From positions 1 through 7,643 of the forward strand of contig CAZDQM010000031.1 of assembly GCA_964507825.1 (NCBI GenBank): 7,643 bases of DNA. Reading direction: 5' to 3'. The position numbers and the translations under genes are program-made. Of this stretch, positions 1 to 5,611 are shown piece by piece; the stretch's first letter is position 1, and the number at the start of each line of letters is the position of its first letter. The notes beneath the pieces were generated by a model, which had not been told where the DNA came from, did no database searches, and was given only the letters and a program-made list of their open reading frames with translations. Source of the stretch: JAWVZS01 sp964507825. GTDB taxonomy: Archaea; Thermoproteota; Nitrososphaeria; Nitrososphaerales; Nitrosopumilaceae.

Positions 1-88
1 TGTTTTAATCGATAACAGTGTTGCAAAAATTAGATGTTGTATGCAGCTTGTACTATTCCTGATGAAATTTGTAGGGTTGGTGACAAGT

Positions 89-532
89 TTAGCGGCGCGT
101 ACAGGAATAAATTGTACATGAATTTACGAGCGTCGCTATACTTCCTGCCGTCGTACGGTTTTCTGTCGTGTAGCATGTGGCGCCTCTGATTTCGAGTAGG
201 ATCTGGCCAGGCTGGAGATCAGGTACATCCTTGCAGGGGTAAGCTAATCGCAGACCAACGATAATCTGAAGCGCTTCCACGGGGAGATACAGCGCAGGCA
301 GAAATGTTTTACAGGTATTGACGAGCTTGCACTGGTGGAACCACATCGGGCCCAATATGTTACTTGACTGGGATTCATTGGAGGCGCCTGCCCGGGCCTT
401 TGTGCGCAAGATGCCGCCACGGAGAACCGCGATCACCGACGGGCAGTCGGGGAGGTCTATGATGCCAAGGAGACAAACTAATTTCGGGATTGCACACCTG
501 ATACGCGCAGGAAAAAATCCACATGCGGACAC
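89..532 (-). CDS. Doubtful 147-aa ORF directly after EF-2
   Basis: An open frame starts at GTG in the position immediately after the EF-2 TAA stop and runs 147 codons. I do not recognise the product. The middle part (about residues 80-120, with LPVEALQIIVGLRLAYP) looks mildly protein-like, but the whole is rich in Cys, Thr, Ser and Arg and poor in Asp, Glu and Lys, unlike its neighbours. Its last ~10 codons fall in the 28-bp dispersed repeat, and an oligo-T terminator-like run sits 16 nt after the start. It may be a chance frame or a decayed gene; translational coupling to EF-2 is the only argument in favour. Confidence 0.15.
   Translation of the reverse strand: MSACGFFPARIRCAIPKLVCLLGIIDLPDCPSVIAVLRGGILRTKARAGASNESQSSNILGPMWFHQCKLVNTCKTFLPALYLPVEALQIIVGLRLAYPCKDVPDLQPGQILLEIRGATCYTTENRTTAGSIATLVNSCTIYSCTRR
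113..140 (-). repeat. Short inverted copy of dispersed repeat (copy C)
   Basis: Read on the minus strand these 28 bases match positions 7056-7083 on the plus strand at 27 of 28 bases. The segment contains the small palindrome AGCGACGCT followed by CTCGTAAATT and ATGTACA. The rest of the repeat (the hairpin block found in copies A and B) does not follow here, so this is a 5'-end fragment or an independent module. Confidence 0.75.
512..517 (-). terminator. Oligo-T terminator after EF-2
   Basis: Read on the minus strand there is a run of six T (GATTTTTTCC) starting 16 nt past the EF-2 stop codon. Archaeal RNA polymerase terminates at such T-runs without needing a hairpin. The call rests on position and composition only. 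Confidence 0.4.
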
Positions 533-2725
533 TTACTCTTTGTCGATAAACTCGCCAGCACTGGGCGGATCAGGTGCGAGTCCCTTCCGCTTTCGTATAT
601 CTGTAATGGCAGCTATTAGCATCGACTTGGGAACCTCAGTCCATTCCTTAAATGATGTATTCCAAGTCGCGCGTCCAGCCGTCTGTCCCCTCATCTCCTC
701 AGACAAGGTAAACGTCTCAGAGGCAGGAATTTCCCCCGTCACTATACTTGACGCACCCTTTTGCATCATGTCTAACACCCTGCCCCGCTTACCAGAGAGC
801 ACCGTGGCCACGTTTCCAACCACATCGGTCGGAACGCGTACCTCGATTGCCAGCATGGGTTCGAGGACAGTCGTGCCGGCGGTAAGTAGCGCCCCTGCGC
901 AGGCGCGCCTCGACGCCGGACCTAGCTGCGAGAGTCCTCTATGTGCTGTATCTTCGTGCGGTACAAAGTGCGTAAACGTAAACTTGCAATCCCTCATCTG
1001 TTCCCTGCAGAGGGGACCCTCCTTCATCACCTCTTCGAATCCAGAATTAATAGAGTCCGTTGATTCCTGAACAAACTGGACGCCCTTGGTACCATTGATC
1101 AGGACATTCCCACGAGGATCAAAGCACATCACCCTCTTTATTGTATCCGTGTCCCAACCGGCCCCCTTGAGCAGATCCGAGACGATCTTCTTGTCCTTCA
1201 TGTCACTTATTTCACCAGTCCTAAGCATTCTGGCAATGTCCGGCTCTAGCGGCTCGACCTTCATGAAGATCTTGTTGTGCCGGTTTGGTGACTTGGACAT
1301 TATGGGCTCGCATCCTGCCTTGACGGTCTCCCTGTAGTTGATCAGGGGTTCGGATGTCACGATATCAACACCGGCATCCTCGATGCGATGTGTTGCCACG
1401 TCAAGGTGCAACACACCCATTCCAGCCACAATGGTCTCCCCACTCTCCTCGTCGATCTTGACTATGAGGTTTGGATCTTCGATTGTAAGCTGCTTGAGTA
1501 CGTCAACTAGCTTTGGTAGATCCTTGGGATGCTTTGGTTCTACTGCCACTTGGACCACGGGCTCGGACACGTACTTGACACCCTCAAACATTGGAATGCC
1601 CCTGACTGTCGATATTGTATTTCCTGCTCTAGCATCGGTCAGTCCCAACAGTGCAGGTATGTTTCCTGCGCCAAGCTCACCGACCTGTTCTCTTTGATTA
1701 CCCATGAAAAAGTTGACCGACTGAATCCGGCCCTCGCGTTTTGAGTCAATTATATTAATTGTCTGGCCATCCTTGACCGTTCCTGAAAACAGTCGTCCGA
1801 TTGCAACAGGTCCTGCGGCCTTGTCAAGGACCATATTAACAATCATCATTATGGTCGGCCCGTCGTCACTACATGCCAGCAGGGCCTTGCCAATCTCCGA
1901 GTCCAGATCACCCTTCCATATCTGTGGAATACGATACATCACGGCCTCGTGCGGCGCTGGGTGATGCTTGACAACCATGCCTAGGACGGCGTCTGCCAGA
2001 GGCGCCCTTTCCACAAGATCGGCCACATTATCACCTGCATATGCATCAATGACATCCTTGAAGGTTATTCCCTTTTCCCTCATCACATCTATGTTGATTG
2101 CCCACCTGTCCTTTGCAGAGCCAAAGGTCACGCTGGCATCCTGTATGGAAACCTTCCATTTCTCCCTGTATTCAGACTCTGCATAGGTCTCGACTAGCTG
2201 GTTAAAGTTTGAAACAACGTTTGCAAGTTGCTCTTGCATCTTTTCAGGCGTCAGCCTCAGCTCCTTGATTAGCCTGTCGACCTTGTTGATGAACAGTACC
2301 GGCCTGACCCGCTCCTCGAGTGCCATCCTAGTCACAGTCTCAGTCTGCGTCATGATGCCCTCCACGGCATCACATACTACCACCGCGCCGTCGATTGCCC
2401 TGAGACTACGGATGACCCTCCCGCTGAAATCCACGTGCCCCGGGGTGTCAATCATGTTGATTACATACTCTTTGTCGTCCTTTGAAAAGTGAAGTGTTAC
2501 GTTTGCCTGGTATATTGTAATTCCACGCTGCTGCTCTTCCTTGTCAAAGTCCATTGCCAGCGCGCTACCGGCTGCAGAAGGGGCTATGATCCCAGAATAT
2601 GCAAGGAGACTGTCGCTCATGGTGGTCTTGCCGTGATCAACGTGGGCGATTACACCAAAGTTCCTGATCTGATCCTTGTTCTTGATGATTTTAAGGACCT
2701 GGTCGGTCGACTTGTACTTGGCCAT
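533..2725 (-). CDS. fusA: Translation elongation factor 2 (aEF-2)
   Basis: GTPase that drives ribosomal translocation of tRNA and mRNA in the cytoplasm. The 730-aa length is typical for archaeal EF-2. GTP-binding motifs are intact: G1 AHVDHGKT (residues 27-34), G2 with RGIT (67-70), G3 DTPGH (93-97) and G4 NKVD (147-150). Domain II follows around 280-390, then domains III-V. In domain IV the loop HEDTAHRGLSQ carries His595, the expected diphthamide site modified by the Dph pathway and targeted by ADP-ribosylating toxins in archaea and eukaryotes. The ATG at 2725 is chosen because the MAKYK start and leading helix fit the family, and a TATA-like box lies ~27 bp upstream, which implies a leaderless transcript. 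The gene stands alone: no ribosomal-protein or EF-1A genes flank it here. No frameshift or missing key residue is seen. Confidence 0.98.
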   Translation of the reverse strand: MAKYKSTDQVLKIIKNKDQIRNFGVIAHVDHGKTTMSDSLLAYSGIIAPSAAGSALAMDFDKEEQQRGITIYQANVTLHFSKDDKEYVINMIDTPGHVDFSGRVIRSLRAIDGAVVVCDAVEGIMTQTETVTRMALEERVRPVLFINKVDRLIKELRLTPEKMQEQLANVVSNFNQLVETYAESEYREKWKVSIQDASVTFGSAKDRWAINIDVMREKGITFKDVIDAYAGDNVADLVERAPLADAVLGMVVKHHPAPHEAVMYRIPQIWKGDLDSEIGKALLACSDDGPTIMMIVNMVLDKAAGPVAIGRLFSGTVKDGQTINIIDSKREGRIQSVNFFMGNQREQVGELGAGNIPALLGLTDARAGNTISTVRGIPMFEGVKYVSEPVVQVAVEPKHPKDLPKLVDVLKQLTIEDPNLIVKIDEESGETIVAGMGVLHLDVATHRIEDAGVDIVTSEPLINYRETVKAGCEPIMSKSPNRHNKIFMKVEPLEPDIARMLRTGEISDMKDKKIVSDLLKGAGWDTDTIKRVMCFDPRGNVLINGTKGVQFVQESTDSINSGFEEVMKEGPLCREQMRDCKFTFTHFVPHEDTAHRGLSQLGPASRRACAGALLTAGTTVLEPMLAIEVRVPTDVVGNVATVLSGKRGRVLDMMQKGASSIVTGEIPASETFTLSEEMRGQTAGRATWNTSFKEWTEVPKSMLIAAITDIRKRKGLAPDPPSAGEFIDKE

Positions 2726-2748
2726 ATTCGCAACCCAATCTGTTCATC

Positions 2749-2757
2749 TATTAAACC
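2749..2757 (-). promoter_or_regulatory. TATA-like box of EF-2
   Basis: On the minus strand GGTTTAATA is centred about 27 bp before the EF-2 ATG, preceded by CCCCAA, which could serve as part of a BRE. This spacing would put the transcription start at or next to the ATG, giving a leaderless mRNA. A second TATA-like motif lies farther upstream inside a palindrome, so a longer transcript is also possible. Confidence 0.5.
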
Positions 2758-2789
2758 TTGGGGAAAACAGAACGTACACACTCGGGTTG

Positions 2790-2810
2790 ATTCGGGATTT
2801 ATACCCGAAT
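2790..2810. promoter_or_regulatory. Palindrome around a TATA-like core, candidate operator
   Basis: A perfect 7-bp inverted repeat, ATTCGGG and CCCGAAT, is separated by ATTTATA; on the minus strand the spacer reads TATAAAT. A third half-site-like TCGGGTT sits at 2782-2788. It lies 65-85 bp upstream of the EF-2 ATG. A TATA motif enclosed by inverted half-sites is a common way for an archaeal repressor to block TBP, but no regulator is identified and the link to EF-2 is inferred. Confidence 0.35.
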
Positions 2811-3467
2811 GTATTATTCGTTTTGAAATTTCAGGTATAATGCACTAGTAGACCTGGCCTTGTACACCCCCCCACTATCTATGATTAAATTGGAACACGA
2901 CTGTTTGACTCGGTATATAACTACCGGATGCAGCCGATGCGCGCATGCTCTCAAATCTCGCGCGAAGGATCTGACAGGCAGTTATCTCCTACCCCGGCTT
3001 GGGCACAAATTCTTCTACCCGTGTTCATGTCAAGTCTGAGTAGATGTGTTTGTCTATCATGCCCGCGTCCCGACACGCTAAGGGGGATTATCATGCATAC
3101 ACGAGTGTTGTCTACTTTTGAAGCTCAAGTCGCCCATAATATAGCGATGCTCGTATATATTACAAAATCGATGATATTGTGAGGATTTCATCGATTTGCT
3201 AGGAAGGTATGAGAAAATTATATAACCAGAACTAGGATGACATACTACGGCAACATGATGGATCTACACAGGGTGGAGCGGGCTCAAAGCCATCTAAAAA
3301 ATCCAAATACAGTTCAATGTCGGCTTTAAATGCAGATACCGTATCCATTCTGAATCCGTATCCCGGTATATCTTATTAGATTTGACTGTAAAATGGTATG
3401 GTTGTCACATGTGTATCGGACGCGATCAGTCGCGCATCGGCAGGCCCAAAAACATGCCCACTTTTGA
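2811..3467. other. Gene-less region between EF-2 and the mqnD-like gene
   Basis: About 650 bp without a supported gene. It holds a 10-bp palindrome TGAAATTTCA (2823-2832), a TATA-like stretch in CGGTATATAACTACCG (inverted CGGTA/TACCG arms, near 2911), the dispersed repeat copy A (3140-3259), and a direct repeat CCGTATCC at 3339 and 3356 flanked by inverted ATACCG/CGGTAT. An 84-codon plus-strand frame from 2928 ends inside the repeat and looks non-coding. Confidence 0.6.
3140..3259 (+). repeat. Dispersed repeat with hairpin, copy A
   Basis: A 120-bp segment related to 7056-7183. The 98 bases from 3162 to 3259 align without gaps to 7086-7183 at 87 of 98 positions, including a 38-base identical block (3162-3199). 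That block forms a perfect 10-bp stem, AAATCGATGA (3165-3174) with TCATCGATTT (3188-3197), around a 13-nt loop. The 5' part (3140-3158) matches copy B at 17 of 19 bases; copy A lacks about 8 bases between the two parts. No protein is encoded. It could be a small transposable element without a transposase, or a duplicated RNA gene. Confidence 0.85.
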
Positions 3468-3476
3468 TTTTTATAC
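3468..3476 (+). promoter_or_regulatory. TATA-like box of the mqnD-like gene
   Basis: TTTTTATAC is centred ~23 bp before the GTG start at 3495, which fits initiation at or very near the start codon. No ribosome binding site precedes the GTG, also consistent with a leaderless mRNA. Confidence 0.55.
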
Positions 3477-3494
3477 CGAGGCCGCAACATCATT

Positions 3495-4325
3495 GTGTTG
3501 AATATATCTGTGGGGCACACGCCGGACTCTGATGACGCGTTCATGTTTTACGGGATGCTTGCCAAAAAAGTCCAGTCACCAGACTTTGAGGTAAACCACA
3601 TAGTGGAGGACATTGAAAAATTAAACAAAAGGGCGACCAAGCCTGACCTTGACGTCACGGCAGTCTCCGTGCACGCATGCGCATACATTCCCGGCTATAC
3701 GATCTTGCGTAGCGGCGGAAGCTTTGGGATAGGATATGGCCCCATAATAGTGTCCAAGAAAGATATGAATGCCGAGGAACTCAAAGGGGCAAGGATTGCA
3801 ATTCCTGGTACGATGACATCCGCGTTCTTGCTGTTGCAGTTGATGATTGGGAGATTCGATCATGTTGAGATGGGATTTGGTGACATTCCTAGTGCGGTCA
3901 GAGACGGTAGGGTCGATGCAGGACTAGTTATTCATGAAACCCAGCTGTCATATCCACACGAGGGACTAGTCAAGATCCTTGATGTGGGGGAGTGGTGGAC
4001 CGAAGAGACCGGCGGCCTGCCAGTGCCGCTTGGAATAAACGTCATGAGGACCGACCTCGGGGATGACACAATCGCAAAGTTTGACAGGTATCTTCGTGAA
4101 TCCATAATGTTTGGAATGGACAACTTTGATGATGCGCTAGAGTATTCCATGCAATACGGCAGGGGAAACGGGAGGGAATTGATCTCAAAATTCGTCAAGA
4201 TGTACGTGAATAGCACGACCGTAAACATGGGGGATGCCGGGGAGCAAGCCATTCGCAAATTTATGGAAATGGCAAAAAGAGATAACCTAGTTCCGGACTT
4301 TGATCTGCGCATTGCCCCGAAATAA
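3495..4325 (+). CDS. mqnD: MqnD-like 1,4-dihydroxy-6-naphthoate synthase family protein
   Basis: In the futalosine route to menaquinone, MqnD converts cyclic dehypoxanthinyl futalosine to 1,4-dihydroxy-6-naphthoate. The 276-aa protein has the MqnA/MqnD fold, related to periplasmic binding proteins but with no signal peptide, so it is cytosolic. Family features seen: an N-terminal HTPDSDDAFMFYGM segment (residues 8-21), GYGPIIVSK (80-88), a GTMTSAFLLLQL stretch (105-116), DAGLVIHE (141-148) with His147 in the position of the catalytic His of bacterial MqnD, and GGLPVPLG (173-180). The SPCPNDTF-type start of bacterial MqnD is replaced by TPDSDDAF, an archaeal variant. The GTG start is favoured by the TATA box 23 bp upstream; TTG at 3498 is an alternative. 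MqnE is encoded 1.3 kb downstream on the other strand. MqnA or a solute-binding paralogue is a less likely reading. Confidence 0.85.
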   Translation: MLNISVGHTPDSDDAFMFYGMLAKKVQSPDFEVNHIVEDIEKLNKRATKPDLDVTAVSVHACAYIPGYTILRSGGSFGIGYGPIIVSKKDMNAEELKGARIAIPGTMTSAFLLLQLMIGRFDHVEMGFGDIPSAVRDGRVDAGLVIHETQLSYPHEGLVKILDVGEWWTEETGGLPVPLGINVMRTDLGDDTIAKFDRYLRESIMFGMDNFDDALEYSMQYGRGNGRELISKFVKMYVNSTTVNMGDAGEQAIRKFMEMAKRDNLVPDFDLRIAPK

Positions 4326-4334
4326 TCAAACGGG

Positions 4335-4339
4335 TTTTT
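4335..4339 (+). terminator. Oligo-T terminator after the mqnD-like gene
   Basis: Five T follow CGGG nine bases past the TAA stop, with a T-rich context (GGGTTTTTAG). This suits archaeal intrinsic termination. There is no clear hairpin. Confidence 0.4.
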
Positions 4340-4990
4340 AGATCTAGGTGCAGGCCGTACGGTAAATGCAGCCATAAACGTTTGTTTGGAATCATGCGTA
4401 TCCATGACAAGTTTTTGGAAATCTGCGCATGCATAACTAGATGCCATAAACGTTTGTTTGGAATCACGCGGATCCATCATATATACAATCATGAACAACT
4501 AATAGTTGCCAAGGGCGTCGCAGGTGATCAGCAAAGACAATTTGATTTCCTAGGTTCCTGCAAGTGTACAGGCACGACCTTGTAACACACTCCTTTGGCA
4601 ATTTAATCCATAAAAATAGGCCACGTGGTAATCATGTCATGCTCGGTAATGTGCAATGTCGTTGAGTCCACCCTACCTATAACGTACTATATGGCCGCAC
4701 CAAAATATTCACGCGACTATTACACCTTGTCATGTAAGCATTGATGACTAAATCGCGTCCTGACAGATAGGAAATGACGGGGAGCGGCTCTAAGAAACGT
4801 CACGGATGTATGGTACAGCTGTTACCGTGTGAATGAATCACGTTGACGCGGCAGGTCATCTTGGTTCTAGCGGTATTGTATCTTCACTGGTACATCGGTA
4901 AAATTCGCGAGTCTGTTTCATAACCGATTTTGAGATATGGATGCGTGCTGCTATACACTCAACCCTCGACGTTTGGATTCTTCGACAATA
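4340..4990. other. Gene-less region between the mqnD-like gene and the membrane-protein gene
   Basis: About 650 bp with no supported gene. It holds the ~36-bp repeat cluster (4371-4477), a long-range 12-bp pairing at 4504-4603 that may be a structured RNA, a C/D-box-like segment at 4741-4793, and a near-palindrome centred on CAGCTG (about 4812-4826, GGTACAGCTGTTACC). The longest minus-strand frame here repeats the peptide DSKQTFMA only because the DNA repeats, so it is not evidence of a protein. Confidence 0.6.
4371..4477 (+). repeat. Three ~36-bp repeat units (outer two nearly identical)
   Basis: Units at 4371-4405 and 4443-4477 match at 33 of 35 bases and both begin GCCATAAACGTTTGTTTGGA. 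Their starts are 72 bp apart, twice 36. The middle unit (about 4407-4442) is much diverged but keeps TTTGGAA-like and TGCGCATGCAT segments in register, 13 of 18 bases in its best part. It is too diverged and too small for a CRISPR array and no cas gene is present. It starts 45 bp after the mqnD-like stop. Confidence 0.75.
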
Positions 4991-4999
4991 CTAAATACA
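4991..4999 (+). promoter_or_regulatory. TATA-like box of the membrane-protein operon
   Basis: CTAAATACA is centred ~24 bp before the ATG at 5019, consistent with a leaderless transcript that also carries the thiamine-binding gene. The box is a weak match. Confidence 0.4.
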
Positions 5000-5018
5000 A
5001 TAGGGTACAAACAGGTGT

Positions 5019-5303
5019 ATGCTAGTAGACAGGCGTATCCTAACGGGAGGTGTTTTAATGCTGGCCGTTGGAATTACATTATCGCTATACATAAGCTCAC
5101 TTGTACCGGCAAGCGCCCCGGGAATGTCCGAGGAGGAGAGACTGGATCTGGCCTTAAAGCAACAAGAGGTACAGGACATGAACACGCTAGCTGGAATCCT
5201 GATCGGGACGGGATTTCTACTTGCACTAGTATCCCTTGGCGCAAGAAGGAAGAGAAAGGGCGGCGCCAAAAGGGTTGAAAAAAAGCCGGACGTGGGCATG
5301 TAG
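5019..5303 (+). CDS. Small two-TM membrane protein, function unknown
   Basis: I do not recognise a named family. The 94-aa product has two hydrophobic helices, about residues 8-28 (ILTGGVLMLAVGITLSLYIS) and 56-74 (TLAGILIGTGFLLALVSLG). They are joined by a polar, acidic linker (36-54, SEEERLDLALKQQEVQD) that could be helical. Arg5-Arg6 precede the first helix and a strongly basic tail (ARRKRKGGAKRVEKK) follows the second, so by the positive-inside rule both ends face the cytoplasm and the linker lies outside. The ATG fits the TATA box 24 bp upstream. The gene ends at a TAG that directly abuts the TTG start of the next gene, which lies in the same reading frame, so the two are very likely co-transcribed. 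Confidence 0.8.
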   Translation: MLVDRRILTGGVLMLAVGITLSLYISSLVPASAPGMSEEERLDLALKQQEVQDMNTLAGILIGTGFLLALVSLGARRKRKGGAKRVEKKPDVGM

Positions 5304-5609
5304 TTGATTCATGCAGAGGTTAGCATATACCCAATCGGCACCGGTGCCACTAGCATTAGTTTTTACATTGCCAAGTCAATACAGGCGATCCGGGACATAC
5401 CGAATCTAAGGCACGTGATCACGCCTATGGGCACCGTTCTAGAGGCCGAGACGATCGAGGCCGTCAACGACGCGGTACGGCAGATGAGCGAGGCAGTTCA
5501 CAGCCTGGGAGTCGACCGGCTAGAAATAATCACAAAGATCGATTCAAGGCGCGACAGGAATACAGGACTAGATGAAAAGATCGACTCTGTTAAATCACAC
5601 ATGAAATGA
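5304..5609 (+). CDS. MTH1187/YkoF-like thiamine-binding family protein
   Basis: A 101-aa member of the small thiamine-binding family (formerly DUF77), which has a ferredoxin-like fold, forms oligomers and binds thiamine or related pyrimidines; its cellular role in archaea is not settled. Family signatures are AEVSIYPIGT (residues 4-13), TSISFYIAKSI (16-26), ITPMGTVLEAE (39-49) and a C-terminal strand ITKIDSRRD. The length equals the family norm. The start is TTG, directly after the TAG of the upstream gene, since no ATG or GTG precedes the conserved AEVSIYPIGT. Translation is probably coupled to the upstream membrane-protein gene. Only 2 bp separate its stop from the converging mqnE stop. Confidence 0.9.
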   Translation: MIHAEVSIYPIGTGATSISFYIAKSIQAIRDIPNLRHVITPMGTVLEAETIEAVNDAVRQMSEAVHSLGVDRLEIITKIDSRRDRNTGLDEKIDSVKSHMK

Positions 5610-5611
5610 CG

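Larger units (their letters stand above)
1..532. other. Gene-poor region downstream of EF-2
   Basis: No convincing gene is seen on either strand. On the minus strand there is an open frame from a GTG abutting the EF-2 stop (listed separately as doubtful), and an oligo-T run 16 nt after that stop. A 28-bp copy of the dispersed repeat lies at 113-140. A plus-strand open frame beginning at 318 runs on into sequence antisense to EF-2 and is rich in Ser, Pro and Arg, so I treat it as a shadow. No tRNA-like fold was recognised. Confidence 0.6.

Noticed and set aside
318..1070. 250-codon plus-strand open frame
   Set aside because: Most of it is antisense to the certain EF-2 gene; the product is Ser/Pro/Arg-rich with no recognisable domain.
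2928..3182. 84-codon plus-strand frame downstream of a TATA-like stretch
   Set aside because: Composition (Cys, Ser, Arg, Pro) looks non-coding and it ends within the dispersed repeat; its last residues match another chance frame only because both run into repeat copies.
3162..3199. Hairpin block of the repeat as a C/D-box sRNA
   Set aside because: GATGAT resembles part of a C box but no D box (CTGA) follows in either strand's reading.
4371..4477. Possible small CRISPR array
   Set aside because: Only two well-matched units, a diverged middle unit instead of unique spacers, and no cas genes.
3932..4498. 188-codon minus-strand frame containing a repeated peptide DSKQTFMA
   Set aside because: Mostly antisense to the mqnD-like gene; the peptide repeat simply reflects the DNA repeat at 4371-4477.
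4504..4603. tRNA reading of the long pairing (GCCAAGG/CCTTTGGC as acceptor stem)
   Set aside because: No T-arm consensus precedes the 3' strand and no D- or anticodon arm can be placed.
4691..4744. 17-codon ORF (MAAPKYSRDYYTLSCKH) after a TATA-like stretch
   Set aside because: Too short to support without conservation data.
4937..5278. 113-codon plus-strand frame
   Set aside because: Overlaps the better supported membrane-protein gene in another frame and has no recognisable features.
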